The translations under genes and the position numbers were made by a program. The notes below the pieces were generated by a model, which did not search any database, had not been told where the DNA came from, and worked only from the letters and a program-made list of their open reading frames with translations. From Bacteroidales bacterium UBA6340 (GTDB lineage: Bacteria; Bacteroidota; Bacteroidia; Bacteroidales; Paludibacteraceae), in the NCBI GenBank assembly GCA_002440265.1, contig DJSG01000047.1, forward strand, positions 3,468-17,175: a stretch of 13,708 nucleotides of DNA, given 5' to 3'. Of this stretch, positions 1 through 6,291 are shown piece after piece. Every line of letters begins with the position of its first letter. The stretch's first letter is position 1.

Positions 1-55
1 AATCTCATACTAATCTCATACACTTGACCCGACTATCATTCGACCATTGACGACG
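1..55. repeat. Short 11-bp-phased repeat at the window edge
   Basis: Units aatctcatact, aatctcataca, cttgacccgac, tatcattcgac and cattgacgacg step by 11 bases. The first two are near-identical and the next two share the ending CGAC. It is cut by the window edge, so its real extent is unknown. Confidence 0.45.
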
Positions 56-69
56 CGAGCCGCGTCGTC
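49..69. repeat. 9-bp inverted repeat downstream of the fusion gene
   Basis: GACGACGCG and CGCGTCGTC are perfectly complementary around AGC, 24 bp beyond the stop of the minus-strand fusion gene. A T-run is missing after the stem on the minus strand, so termination is possible but unproven. Confidence 0.55.
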
Positions 70-92
70 CTCCATGTGTTCCCTTGACCATC

Positions 93-1895
93 TTAGAGAG
101 AGGGACAAGAGAAGGTTCGCAGGGCGTTGAGCAGTTGGTCGTTGTCCTCGGTGTTGCGGACTGCCAAGCGGATGTAGTTGCCGTGGCACTTGGCGGAGCA
201 GTCCTTGATGAGGATGTTGTGCTGTTTGAGGAGTTGGACTGCCAACTCGCGGGGCGTGCGGGGTGGCAGCACCTCGCAGAGCACATAGTTGGCTTCGGAA
301 GGCAGGACACGGAGATAAGGAATGGTGTGCAACTGCGTGACAAAGCGTGTGCGCTCGGTGCGGAAATCATCCATCGCCTGTTGGTAGGCTCGCTCGTATT
401 TGCCGAGAATTTGGAGGAAAAACTCGGCGAAGGAGTTGATGTTCCATATCGGCGTGGTGTGGCGTATATGGGTCATCAGCGATTGGTTGGCGGTTGCCAA
501 CACGCCGAGGCGCAATCCGGGGACGCCGTAGGACTTGGAGATACTCTTGATAACGACCAACTTGTCAAAGCGTTGCAGTAGGTCGTTGTTGAGGAACGTT
601 GGGTGCTCGGTGGAGAAATCGATGAAACTCTCGTCCAAGATGAGTACGATGTCGCGCTGTTGGCACCACTCTATGAGGCGGAGACAGTCGGCGTAAGGGA
701 TATAATTGCCCGATGGGTTGTCGGGATTGATAAGCACAAGCGACCAGATGTTCTTGTCGGCAAAATAGGTCATCAGGTCGTCCGCCGTGTAGGAGAAATC
801 GGGCGCAGCGGTCTGATATACAACCACTTGTTCGGGCATAAGCCGGTTGGGGTACTCCTCGAAAGTGGGACGGATAACGCCTACTTTGCCGAGAACCTGC
901 TCGGATAGTATTTTGATTAACTCGGCGGCTCCGTTGCCGACGGTGATGTAGTCTTGTTTGACACCGAAATCTTTGGCTACCAGCAAGTTATTTACCCGTT
1001 GTCCGGACGGGTACTCGGTGAGCAGACGCGTGAAATTGGCAGAGAGTTCGTCCTGCAAACGCTGGTTGGGGAAATAGGGATTGACGAGGTAGCAGAAGTC
1101 CAAGATGTGCGGATAACGCCAATAACCGCCGTAGCGGGCGCAGAGGAGGTCGTATTGGCGGTCGGTGAAGATGGATTCGGCAATGTCAAGGTCCTGAATA
1201 TCATCGATTTCGTACCATTGCTCGCCGTTGAGAGGCAAGGCACGCATACCCGAATTGTCCAGCATGGTGATGACGCGGAGCACCTGCTCGTAGTACTCGT
1301 TGCGCCCCAATGCCGTGCAGTACGCCTCGAGGAACGGCACGTACATATTGGTGGAAAAATCGCGCGAGAACTTGTAGATATTGACGGTTTTGTAGTACTG
1401 CGGTATCTCCTTGTAGCGGAATTGCGAGTTGGGGATGAAACGCAGGATGCGGTTTTCGTTGTCCAAGGTAACGACGGTGCCGTCCATCCAACTCTCGAAC
1501 TTGTCCACGAGGGCGAGGTTGGGATAGGGATGGTTGACCAACTTGTTGATGACGGCATCTTCCATGATGATGTCGGACTCGAAGAGGAGCGTGTCCTCCG
1601 CACAGAGGTAGTCCTTCGCCATGTAGAGGGAGTAGATGTTGTTGGTCTTGTCATATATGGTATTTTCGATGAACTCGATGGGCGTGGCGGTGGGGAGCGT
1701 GGCGAGGTAGTCGCGCAGTTCCTGCGCCTTGTAGCCGATGACCATCACGATGCGCGAGAGGTGCTGCCTGTCCAGTTGGCGCAAAAGACGCGAGATGAGC
1801 GTCTCGCCGCCGACCTCAATCATACATTTGGTGTTGCCCTTGGTGAGTTCGCCGAGACGCTTGCCCATTCCTGCCGCTAAAATGATTGCTTGCAT
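93..1895 (-). CDS. Fused LicC-like nucleotidyltransferase and CobD/HisC-like PLP-dependent enzyme
   Basis: A 600-residue two-domain protein. Residues 1-245 are a sugar-nucleotidyltransferase fold of the LicC (phosphocholine cytidylyltransferase) type: the N-terminal ILAAGMGKRL nucleotide loop, K23, NNIYSLYMAK at 85-94, the acidic ESD at 106-108 and EIDDIQD at 229-235. Residues 250-600 are a fold-type I PLP enzyme: NPDNPSG at 390-396, LILDESFIDF with D421, the Schiff-base lysine K454 in SISKSYG followed by VPGLRLG, and the carboxylate-binding YIRLAVRN with R576 and R580. The GG..LDF..NP entry, PIWNIN at 482-487 and ILIKDC look closer to CobD (threonine-phosphate decarboxylase) than to HisC. 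From the families I infer that the PLP half makes a phospho-amino-alcohol and the front half activates it with CTP, possibly CDP-ethanolamine or CDP-aminopropanol. A transaminase role, as in PntC-type phosphonate fusions, remains possible. It is the last gene of its cluster here, 53 bp after the IspD-like gene. No clear Shine-Dalgarno precedes the ATG. Domain calls are secure; the substrate is unknown. Confidence 0.9.
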   Translation of the reverse strand: MQAIILAAGMGKRLGELTKGNTKCMIEVGGETLISRLLRQLDRQHLSRIVMVIGYKAQELRDYLATLPTATPIEFIENTIYDKTNNIYSLYMAKDYLCAEDTLLFESDIIMEDAVINKLVNHPYPNLALVDKFESWMDGTVVTLDNENRILRFIPNSQFRYKEIPQYYKTVNIYKFSRDFSTNMYVPFLEAYCTALGRNEYYEQVLRVITMLDNSGMRALPLNGEQWYEIDDIQDLDIAESIFTDRQYDLLCARYGGYWRYPHILDFCYLVNPYFPNQRLQDELSANFTRLLTEYPSGQRVNNLLVAKDFGVKQDYITVGNGAAELIKILSEQVLGKVGVIRPTFEEYPNRLMPEQVVVYQTAAPDFSYTADDLMTYFADKNIWSLVLINPDNPSGNYIPYADCLRLIEWCQQRDIVLILDESFIDFSTEHPTFLNNDLLQRFDKLVVIKSISKSYGVPGLRLGVLATANQSLMTHIRHTTPIWNINSFAEFFLQILGKYERAYQQAMDDFRTERTRFVTQLHTIPYLRVLPSEANYVLCEVLPPRTPRELAVQLLKQHNILIKDCSAKCHGNYIRLAVRNTEDNDQLLNALRTFSCPSL

Positions 1896-1948
1896 AATGT
1901 GTGTAGTCTGTTTGTTTTCTCAATTGGTCACACAGTGTGTGGCGGATT

Positions 1949-2683
1949 TTATAAGTCTTCTTTGTAGGTTATCTTGCGGTTGCTTGCTTCACCCTGTACA
2001 ATATAAATTGGTGTGTTTGGAAGATAGGTGCAGACGATACCGCAGTCGTCAGTGGCTTGCAGGTGCGGGTCCTGTAGGGCATAGCGGTAGGCTGCGGCTA
2101 TGGTCTCCAAACGGAACGCCTGCGGTGTCTGGGCGCACATCAGGGTGGCACGGGGCGGAATGGCTTGTACAATCTTGTCCGTAGCGGTCTCCGAAACGGA
2201 ATACATCGTGTCCGTGGCGGGGATGGCGACCGTTACTGCCTCGTGGGTCTCCAACGCCTTGCAGACATCTTCAATGATACGTGCACTCACAAACGGGCGT
2301 GCGGCATCATGAAGGAGGATATTTGTTATAGGATGGTTATAGGTTGGTTGGAGGATAGCCTCAACCATTCTTTGTTCTTTGTTCTTTGTCCTTCGTTCAA
2401 TCTCCCGAATGGCATTGACGCTCGATTCCCAACGCTCTTTGCCGCCCGCGATGATAAACGACACTTTTTGCCAGCCGTTGCGGAGCAGCATCTCTTCCGC
2501 GCACGCAATATAATCGGGGTGCATAACGATACCTATTTTGTCGATGCACGCTGCCTGCTCAAACGCCCTGACCGAGTGTTCCAGTATGCTCCGCCCATCC
2601 GCCAATGGCAGCAACTGCTTGGGCAGCCCGCCCCCTACGCGGCTGCCTGTTCCTCCTGCTAATATGACGGCGACGTTGGTCAT
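1949..2683 (-). CDS. IspD/TarI-family cytidylyltransferase
   Basis: Transfers CMP from CTP to a polyol phosphate; the family substrate is methylerythritol 4-phosphate (IspD) or ribitol 5-phosphate (TarI). The 244 residues show the loop ILAGGTGSRVGGGLPKQ at 7-23, GGKERWESSV at 80-89, LLHDAARPFVS at 123-133, the ATDT turn near 156-159, AQTPQAF at 184-190, TDD at 211-213 and the RKIT lysine near 237. The AIPPR stretch before AQTPQ resembles TarI more than the VDR of canonical IspD, so this may be a polyol-phosphate enzyme and not the isoprenoid-pathway one. The start at 2683 is preferred over the in-frame ATG at 2707, because it begins the conserved sheet directly and forms an ATGA overlap with the preceding phosphatase gene. 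Two oddities: about 20 residues (97-119) are inserted before the HDAARP motif, encoded partly by a heptamer repeat, and the protein ends straight after KEDL, without the usual C-terminal tail. Family secure, substrate not. Confidence 0.88.
   Translation of the reverse strand: MTNVAVILAGGTGSRVGGGLPKQLLPLADGRSILEHSVRAFEQAACIDKIGIVMHPDYIACAEEMLLRNGWQKVSFIIAGGKERWESSVNAIREIERRTKNKEQRMVEAILQPTYNHPITNILLHDAARPFVSARIIEDVCKALETHEAVTVAIPATDTMYSVSETATDKIVQAIPPRATLMCAQTPQAFRLETIAAAYRYALQDPHLQATDDCGIVCTYLPNTPIYIVQGEASNRKITYKEDL
2368..2395. repeat. Heptamer tandem repeat inside the IspD-like coding sequence
   Basis: Three perfect units of ttctttg (2368-2388) and a fourth, diverged unit tccttcg (2389-2395). 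In the minus-strand frame they encode the basic stretch RRTKNKEQRM at 97-106 of the cytidylyltransferase, within a segment that the family usually lacks. Gain or loss of one unit would shift the frame. Confidence 0.85.
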
Positions 2684-3174
2684 ATGTTTGCTAATATCAT
2701 CTCGCAAATCTCGCGGATAGCACTGTCGCCGCCTTTATGTGTAAGAATGATAATACCTTGAATATCTTTTACTTGCTGCATAGCATTGGCGGGGCAGGCG
2801 GGGGTGCCTACGTGAGAAAGAAGGTCAATGTCGTTGATGTCATCGCCCACAAAGCAGACCTCTTCCAAGGTGATACCCAGTTCGTTGCAAATCTCCTGTG
2901 CGGCTTCCAACTTGGTTTGCCGTCCTGTTGCTACTTGGCTGCCCACGCCCATACGGAGATATTCCATACCAAGTTTGCGGGCACGGCGGGCGACTATCTC
3001 GGTGGTCTCGCTGGTGAGGATACCGCACGGAATACCCGCTTTGCGGAGCAGCACGATACCCATACCATCATACACACAAAAGCGTTTCATCTCATCGCCA
3101 TTCGCGCTGTAGTACATCCCCCCATCGGTCATGCACCCGTCCACATCGGTCAGAAACAACCTCACCTCTTTCAT
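2680..3174 (-). CDS. HAD-superfamily C0-type (KdsC/YrbI) sugar-acid phosphatase
   Basis: A 164-residue phosphatase of the capless HAD group that includes KdsC (Kdo-8-phosphate phosphatase) and the KDN/Neu 9-phosphate phosphatases. Visible motifs are the nucleophile loop LTDVDGCMTDGG (D10, D12), motif II GILTSE at 51-56, a motif III lysine near K88, GDDINDI at 110-116, and the C-terminal THKGGDSAIRE, which in this family reaches into a neighbouring active site of the tetramer. E56 and K67 occupy the places I recall as characteristic of the Bacteroides KDN-9-phosphate phosphatase, instead of the TGR of KdsC, so Kdo-8-phosphate is not a safe substrate. About nine residues (79-87) are inserted just before the motif III lysine relative to the form I remember. 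The gene is coupled at both ends by ATGA overlaps, upstream to the dehydrogenase and downstream to the cytidylyltransferase. A perfect AAGGAGG lies seven bases before the start. The phosphatase fold is confident; the substrate is open. Confidence 0.9.
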   Translation of the reverse strand: MKEVRLFLTDVDGCMTDGGMYYSANGDEMKRFCVYDGMGIVLLRKAGIPCGILTSETTEIVARRARKLGMEYLRMGVGSQVATGRQTKLEAAQEICNELGITLEEVCFVGDDINDIDLLSHVGTPACPANAMQQVKDIQGIIILTHKGGDSAIREICEMILANI

Positions 3175-5954
3175 CGCAGCCCCTCCTTTCGTTTGCTGAC
3201 TATATTCACCAGATGCGCGATGCCGTAGTACTCAATCCCCGAATGGGTGGTGAGTCCTATCTCGCATGTGCGCGAGTTGCTGACGCCCATCGTGGCGTGC
3301 GCCTGCTCCACCTGCCCGCGCAGTTTGCGGAGTGCCCACGCGTTCAGTTCGGGGTGCGTAAAGCCCTTGTCGCCGGCGAATGCGCAGCAGCCAATCTCCT
3401 CAGGCACAAGCACTTGCGTGGCGCACGCCTGTGCCACGTGCAGCAGGTGTTGCGTAACATTCATCTTTCGCGTCGAGCAGGTGATATGCACCGCCACGCA
3501 CGTGTATAACGGCGTGATTTCCAACTCACTAAGCACAAACTTGTCGATGAACTCCGCAGGCTCGTATAGCCGCAAGTGCGGCATTGTCTCGCGCATTCTG
3601 TGCAGACACGGACTCTGGTCGCAGAGGATAGGCCAACGCCCGTCCTCACTCGCATGGCGCAGTGCCGTCTCCAGTTCGCGCGTCTTGCGCATCGCCTCAT
3701 CGGGCATCCCCTTGCTCTCCCAGATGGTGCCGCAGCAGAGGTTCTCCATATTTTCGGGGAAAATCACCTCGAATCCCGCCTTGTTCAGCACCTCGGTCAT
3801 ATCGTTGATGAGCGGTGTCTTGCCGCTGCCCAGACGCTGGTTGAGGCACGACGGGAAATAGACTACCCGCTTGTCAGTCAGCCCTTTCAGCCCGTGCACC
3901 ACGCCATATTCGCGTGCTGTCTCAATGGCTCGTTTGCGCACAGGACGTGGCAGCGAGGGTGTCCACAGCGGGAGGTTCTTGCCGCTTCCGTAGTACAGTC
4001 CTTTGCCCACGATGGCGGTCATCTTGTCGCCCAACACGCACTTCGCCACGTGCGCCACGCCCAGCACACCCGTCAGCATATCGCCCACCTCCGACAGGTG
4101 TTCGCCCGCCCAATAGCCCAGGCGTTTCTCACTTTTGGTGAGTGCCTGTTCGCGCAAAAGATGGATATAATCGCCCACATTGATGCCCACCGGACACGAG
4201 GTGGAGCACAGCCCGTCGCCCGCACACAACGCACGACCGATATGGCGGAAGTCTTTCTCCAACTGCTTGGCTATCAGCCTGTCTGCGTGATTATCCGAGT
4301 GTTGCAGACGGTGCAACTCACGCTGCACCACAATCCGTTGCCTGCTCGACAGTGCGAACCCGCAACTCACACAGTTTACCTCACAGAATCCGCACTCTAT
4401 ACACCTGTCTATCAGCGCATTTACCTCCGGCAGCGGCTTGATATGTTCCAGATACGAGTGCTCGTCTTCGTTGAAAATCACCCCCGGATTCATAATGTTG
4501 TCGGGGTCGAACAGCGTCTTCACTTCGCGCATCAGCGCGTACGCCTCATCGCCCCATTCGCGCCGCACAAACGGTGCCATATTGCGCCCCGTGCCATGCT
4601 CCGCCTTCAGACTCCCGTGGTATTTGTCCACCACCAGGTCCACTACGGCGTGCATCATCTTGTCGTATTGCGCCACCGCCTCAGGCGTGTCAAACCGCTG
4701 ATTCAGAATGAAATGGTAGTTCCCCTCCAGCGTATGCCCGTAAATCACGGCATCGGGGTAATGGTGCTCGCGGAACAGCCGTTGCAGGTCCAGTGTCGCC
4801 TCGGCGAGGTGCTCAATGGGGAACGCGATGTCCTCTATCAGACACGTGGTGCCAATCTCGCGCGTGCCGCCCACAGCGGGGAAGATGCCCGACCGCATCG
4901 CCCAGTATTTGCCCACCTGCACAGGGTCGGACGTGAACGCCGCAGGCTGGCACAGCGTATAGTGCCGCAGCACTTCCAAGACAATCCTGTTCTTCTCCGT
5001 AAGTTCCTCACCAGTAGCGGCTTCTGTCTTTATCAGCACCGCCCCGGCATCCTCGGGCAGCCCCTGCAGTTCGGGGAAATCCCGCTCCACGGTACGCATG
5101 GCTTTGCGGTCGAGAAACTCCGCGGCGGACAGCATCTGCGTCTGTTTCATCTCCGTCACCGCCTCACACGCCGACTGCGTGGTCGGGAACAGCAGCAGTG
5201 CCGAAGCCGAGTATGGCAACAGGTCTGCCGTGCGCATCGTCACGGACGACAGAAACGCCAGCGTGCCTTCGCTGCCCACCATCAGATGGGCGATGATGTC
5301 AAACGGGTCGTCGAACTCCACAAACGGCAGTATCGTCAAACCCGTCACGTTCTTTATCTGATACTTCTTGCGTATTAACTCACTGAGTTTCTTGTTCTTA
5401 CGCACCTGCAACCGCAGGTCGTCAATCTTGCGGACAAACCGTGCGTGCGACATCAGAAACTCCGACCGGCTCTTCTCATCGCCCGTATCCAGCACGCACC
5501 CGTCGGGCAGCACGATGCGCACCGACTCCAGCATACGGTAACTGTTCGCGTGCGTCCCGCAGCACATTCCCGACGCGTTGTTCATCACAATCCCGCCCAC
5601 CATCGCCGATTTGATGCTGGCGGGGTCGGGCGTGAAGTGCTTGCCATAGGGCTTCAGTATCTCGTTTACACGCTGCCCGATAATCCCCGGTTGCAGCGTA
5701 ATGGTCTGATTATCTTTGCCTAAAATGTATCTCTCCCACTTCTTGCCGCACACCACCAGCAGGCTGTCGCTTATCGCTTGTCCGCTCAGACTGGTACCTG
5801 CCGCACGGAACGTAACGTGCTTGCCCTCTTTGTGCGCACGCCGCATAATGGCTTGCACGTCCTCCTCAGTGGCGGGGTGCAGCACCTCCTCGGGAATCAG
5901 GCGGTAGAAACCCGCGTCCGTTCCCCACGCTAAACGCTCTATATATCGTTTCAT
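3171..5954 (-). CDS. FAD- and Fe-S-containing D-lactate/D-2-hydroxyacid dehydrogenase (Dld-II/YdiJ type)
   Basis: A 927-residue respiratory-type dehydrogenase that would oxidise D-lactate or another D-2-hydroxyacid and pass electrons through FAD and iron-sulfur clusters. Domains in order: FAD-binding fold at about 20-240, with RAAGTSLSGQAI at 50-61 and the TPDPASIK...GGIVMNNASGM segment at 108-130; FAD-oxidase C domain at about 245-495, with YGHTLEGNYHF and the active-site AEHGTGRN at 451-458; a ferredoxin-like segment with C518, C521, C524, C528 and C577, C583, C587; then GlpC/CCG-type motifs at C703, CC740-741, C826 and CC856-857. Length and domain order match the Dld-II (Shewanella) and YdiJ (D-2-hydroxyglutarate dehydrogenase) groups; I cannot separate these substrates by eye. 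The start at 5954 is chosen over 5993 because a GGGAGG sits six bases upstream of it. The 3' end overlaps the HAD gene by ATGA. No signal peptide or membrane helix is visible. Confidence 0.9.
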   Translation of the reverse strand: MKRYIERLAWGTDAGFYRLIPEEVLHPATEEDVQAIMRRAHKEGKHVTFRAAGTSLSGQAISDSLLVVCGKKWERYILGKDNQTITLQPGIIGQRVNEILKPYGKHFTPDPASIKSAMVGGIVMNNASGMCCGTHANSYRMLESVRIVLPDGCVLDTGDEKSRSEFLMSHARFVRKIDDLRLQVRKNKKLSELIRKKYQIKNVTGLTILPFVEFDDPFDIIAHLMVGSEGTLAFLSSVTMRTADLLPYSASALLLFPTTQSACEAVTEMKQTQMLSAAEFLDRKAMRTVERDFPELQGLPEDAGAVLIKTEAATGEELTEKNRIVLEVLRHYTLCQPAAFTSDPVQVGKYWAMRSGIFPAVGGTREIGTTCLIEDIAFPIEHLAEATLDLQRLFREHHYPDAVIYGHTLEGNYHFILNQRFDTPEAVAQYDKMMHAVVDLVVDKYHGSLKAEHGTGRNMAPFVRREWGDEAYALMREVKTLFDPDNIMNPGVIFNEDEHSYLEHIKPLPEVNALIDRCIECGFCEVNCVSCGFALSSRQRIVVQRELHRLQHSDNHADRLIAKQLEKDFRHIGRALCAGDGLCSTSCPVGINVGDYIHLLREQALTKSEKRLGYWAGEHLSEVGDMLTGVLGVAHVAKCVLGDKMTAIVGKGLYYGSGKNLPLWTPSLPRPVRKRAIETAREYGVVHGLKGLTDKRVVYFPSCLNQRLGSGKTPLINDMTEVLNKAGFEVIFPENMENLCCGTIWESKGMPDEAMRKTRELETALRHASEDGRWPILCDQSPCLHRMRETMPHLRLYEPAEFIDKFVLSELEITPLYTCVAVHITCSTRKMNVTQHLLHVAQACATQVLVPEEIGCCAFAGDKGFTHPELNAWALRKLRGQVEQAHATMGVSNSRTCEIGLTTHSGIEYYGIAHLVNIVSKRKEGLR
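3182..3188 (-). promoter_or_regulatory. Strong Shine-Dalgarno for the HAD phosphatase gene
   Basis: On the minus strand AAGGAGG lies seven bases before the ATG at 3174, within the last codons of the upstream dehydrogenase gene. It is a full anti-SD match, unusual in Bacteroidota, where starts are commonly preceded by A-rich leaders. It supports re-initiation at the ATGA overlap. Confidence 0.7.
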
Positions 5955-5960
5955 CTTTAT

Positions 5961-5966
5961 CCTCCC
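5961..5966 (-). promoter_or_regulatory. Shine-Dalgarno deciding the dehydrogenase start
   Basis: GGGAGG on the minus strand, six bases before the ATG at 5954. The alternative ATG at 5993 would add 13 residues lacking any family resemblance and would place this purine run inside the coding sequence. Confidence 0.65.
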
Positions 5967-6027
5967 GCAAATGGAATGCGGAACTCTGTTCACAATTTCT
6001 CTTTTTTACACCCTAACCGTCTCCGGC

Positions 6028-6192
6028 GACCCGCGATGTACCCGCGACCAACCCCCGATAGACCCCCGAAATACCCTCGGGTAAATCTCGAGTCTTCATC
6101 GGGTTATTAACGGGTTGTTATCGGGTTATTAACGGGTTGTTCAGCAAGGGATACGCAAGGGATGAGCAATGGATAGAAATCGGATACCCACC
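6028..6192. repeat. Degenerate tandem array with strict 11-bp period (15 units)
   Basis: From 6028 the sequence can be cut into fifteen consecutive 11-base units with no phase slip. Examples are gacccgcgatg, tacccgcgacc, aacccccgata, gacccccgaaa, taccctcgggt, cttcatcgggt, tattaacgggt, tgttatcgggt, tgttcagcaag, ggatacgcaag and ggatgagcaat. In the middle, a 22-bp unit made of two 11-mers is repeated perfectly (6098-6119 and 6120-6141). Neighbouring units resemble each other most, as expected for stepwise tandem expansion and decay. Because 11 is not a multiple of three, it is unlikely to encode a repeated peptide. Eleven base pairs is close to one helical turn, so phased protein binding or bending is possible, but this is inference. 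Confidence 0.85.
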
Positions 6193-6243
6193 CTTTTTCA
6201 TATCTTACAAGTCCTTTTGACGCATACTATTTAATGCCCAATC

Positions 6244-6279
6244 CCCCCTCTCTGAGGGGGCAGGGGGAGTCGTAGGGGG
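6244..6279. repeat. C/G-rich hairpin element downstream of namZ
   Basis: CCCCCTC (6244-6250) and GAGGGGG (6254-6260) form a perfect 7-bp stem with a 3-base loop, followed on the plus strand by two further G5 runs (6263-6267 and 6275-6279). It starts 12 bp beyond the namZ stop on the minus strand. No T-run follows the hairpin on that strand, so I do not call an intrinsic terminator. It may be a dispersed intergenic element or a 3'-end stabiliser. Confidence 0.5.
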
Positions 6280-6291
6280 CTCGCTGGCGTC

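Larger units (their letters stand above)
5955..6291. other. 337-bp gene-free gap between namZ and the dehydrogenase gene
   Basis: This gap holds an 11-bp-phased repeat array (6028-6192), a C/G-rich hairpin element (6244-6279) and the ribosome binding site for the dehydrogenase. I looked for a minus-strand TTTG-N19-21-TAnnTTTG promoter and found no good match, so the dehydrogenase cluster may be read from namZ or from a non-consensus promoter. No supportable ORF or RNA gene is seen. Confidence 0.6.

Noticed and set aside
49..69. Rho-independent terminator for the fusion operon
   Set aside because: The stem is perfect but no T-run follows it on the minus strand. Listed only as an inverted repeat.
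5..370. 121-residue minus-strand open frame running past the fusion gene stop
   Set aside because: It overlaps the fusion gene in another frame, is Ser/Thr/Arg-rich, and has no family motif. Only its tail lies in non-coding sequence.
954..1880. 308-residue plus-strand open frame
   Set aside because: Antisense to the fusion gene, whose catalytic motifs are intact. The plus-strand translation is Val/Glu-rich without domains.
2684..2707. Upstream in-frame start giving eight extra residues to the IspD-like protein
   Set aside because: The start at 2683 forms an ATGA overlap and begins directly at the conserved nucleotide-binding strand.
3576..5378. 600-residue plus-strand open frame
   Set aside because: It lies wholly antisense to the dehydrogenase gene, is rich in His/Arg/Gln with no domain motif, and has no promoter or ribosome binding site. 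It is a shadow of high-GC codon usage.
6028..6192. CRISPR array or coding repeat
   Set aside because: The units are 11 bp, with no spacer-repeat alternation and no cas genes. The period is not a multiple of three.
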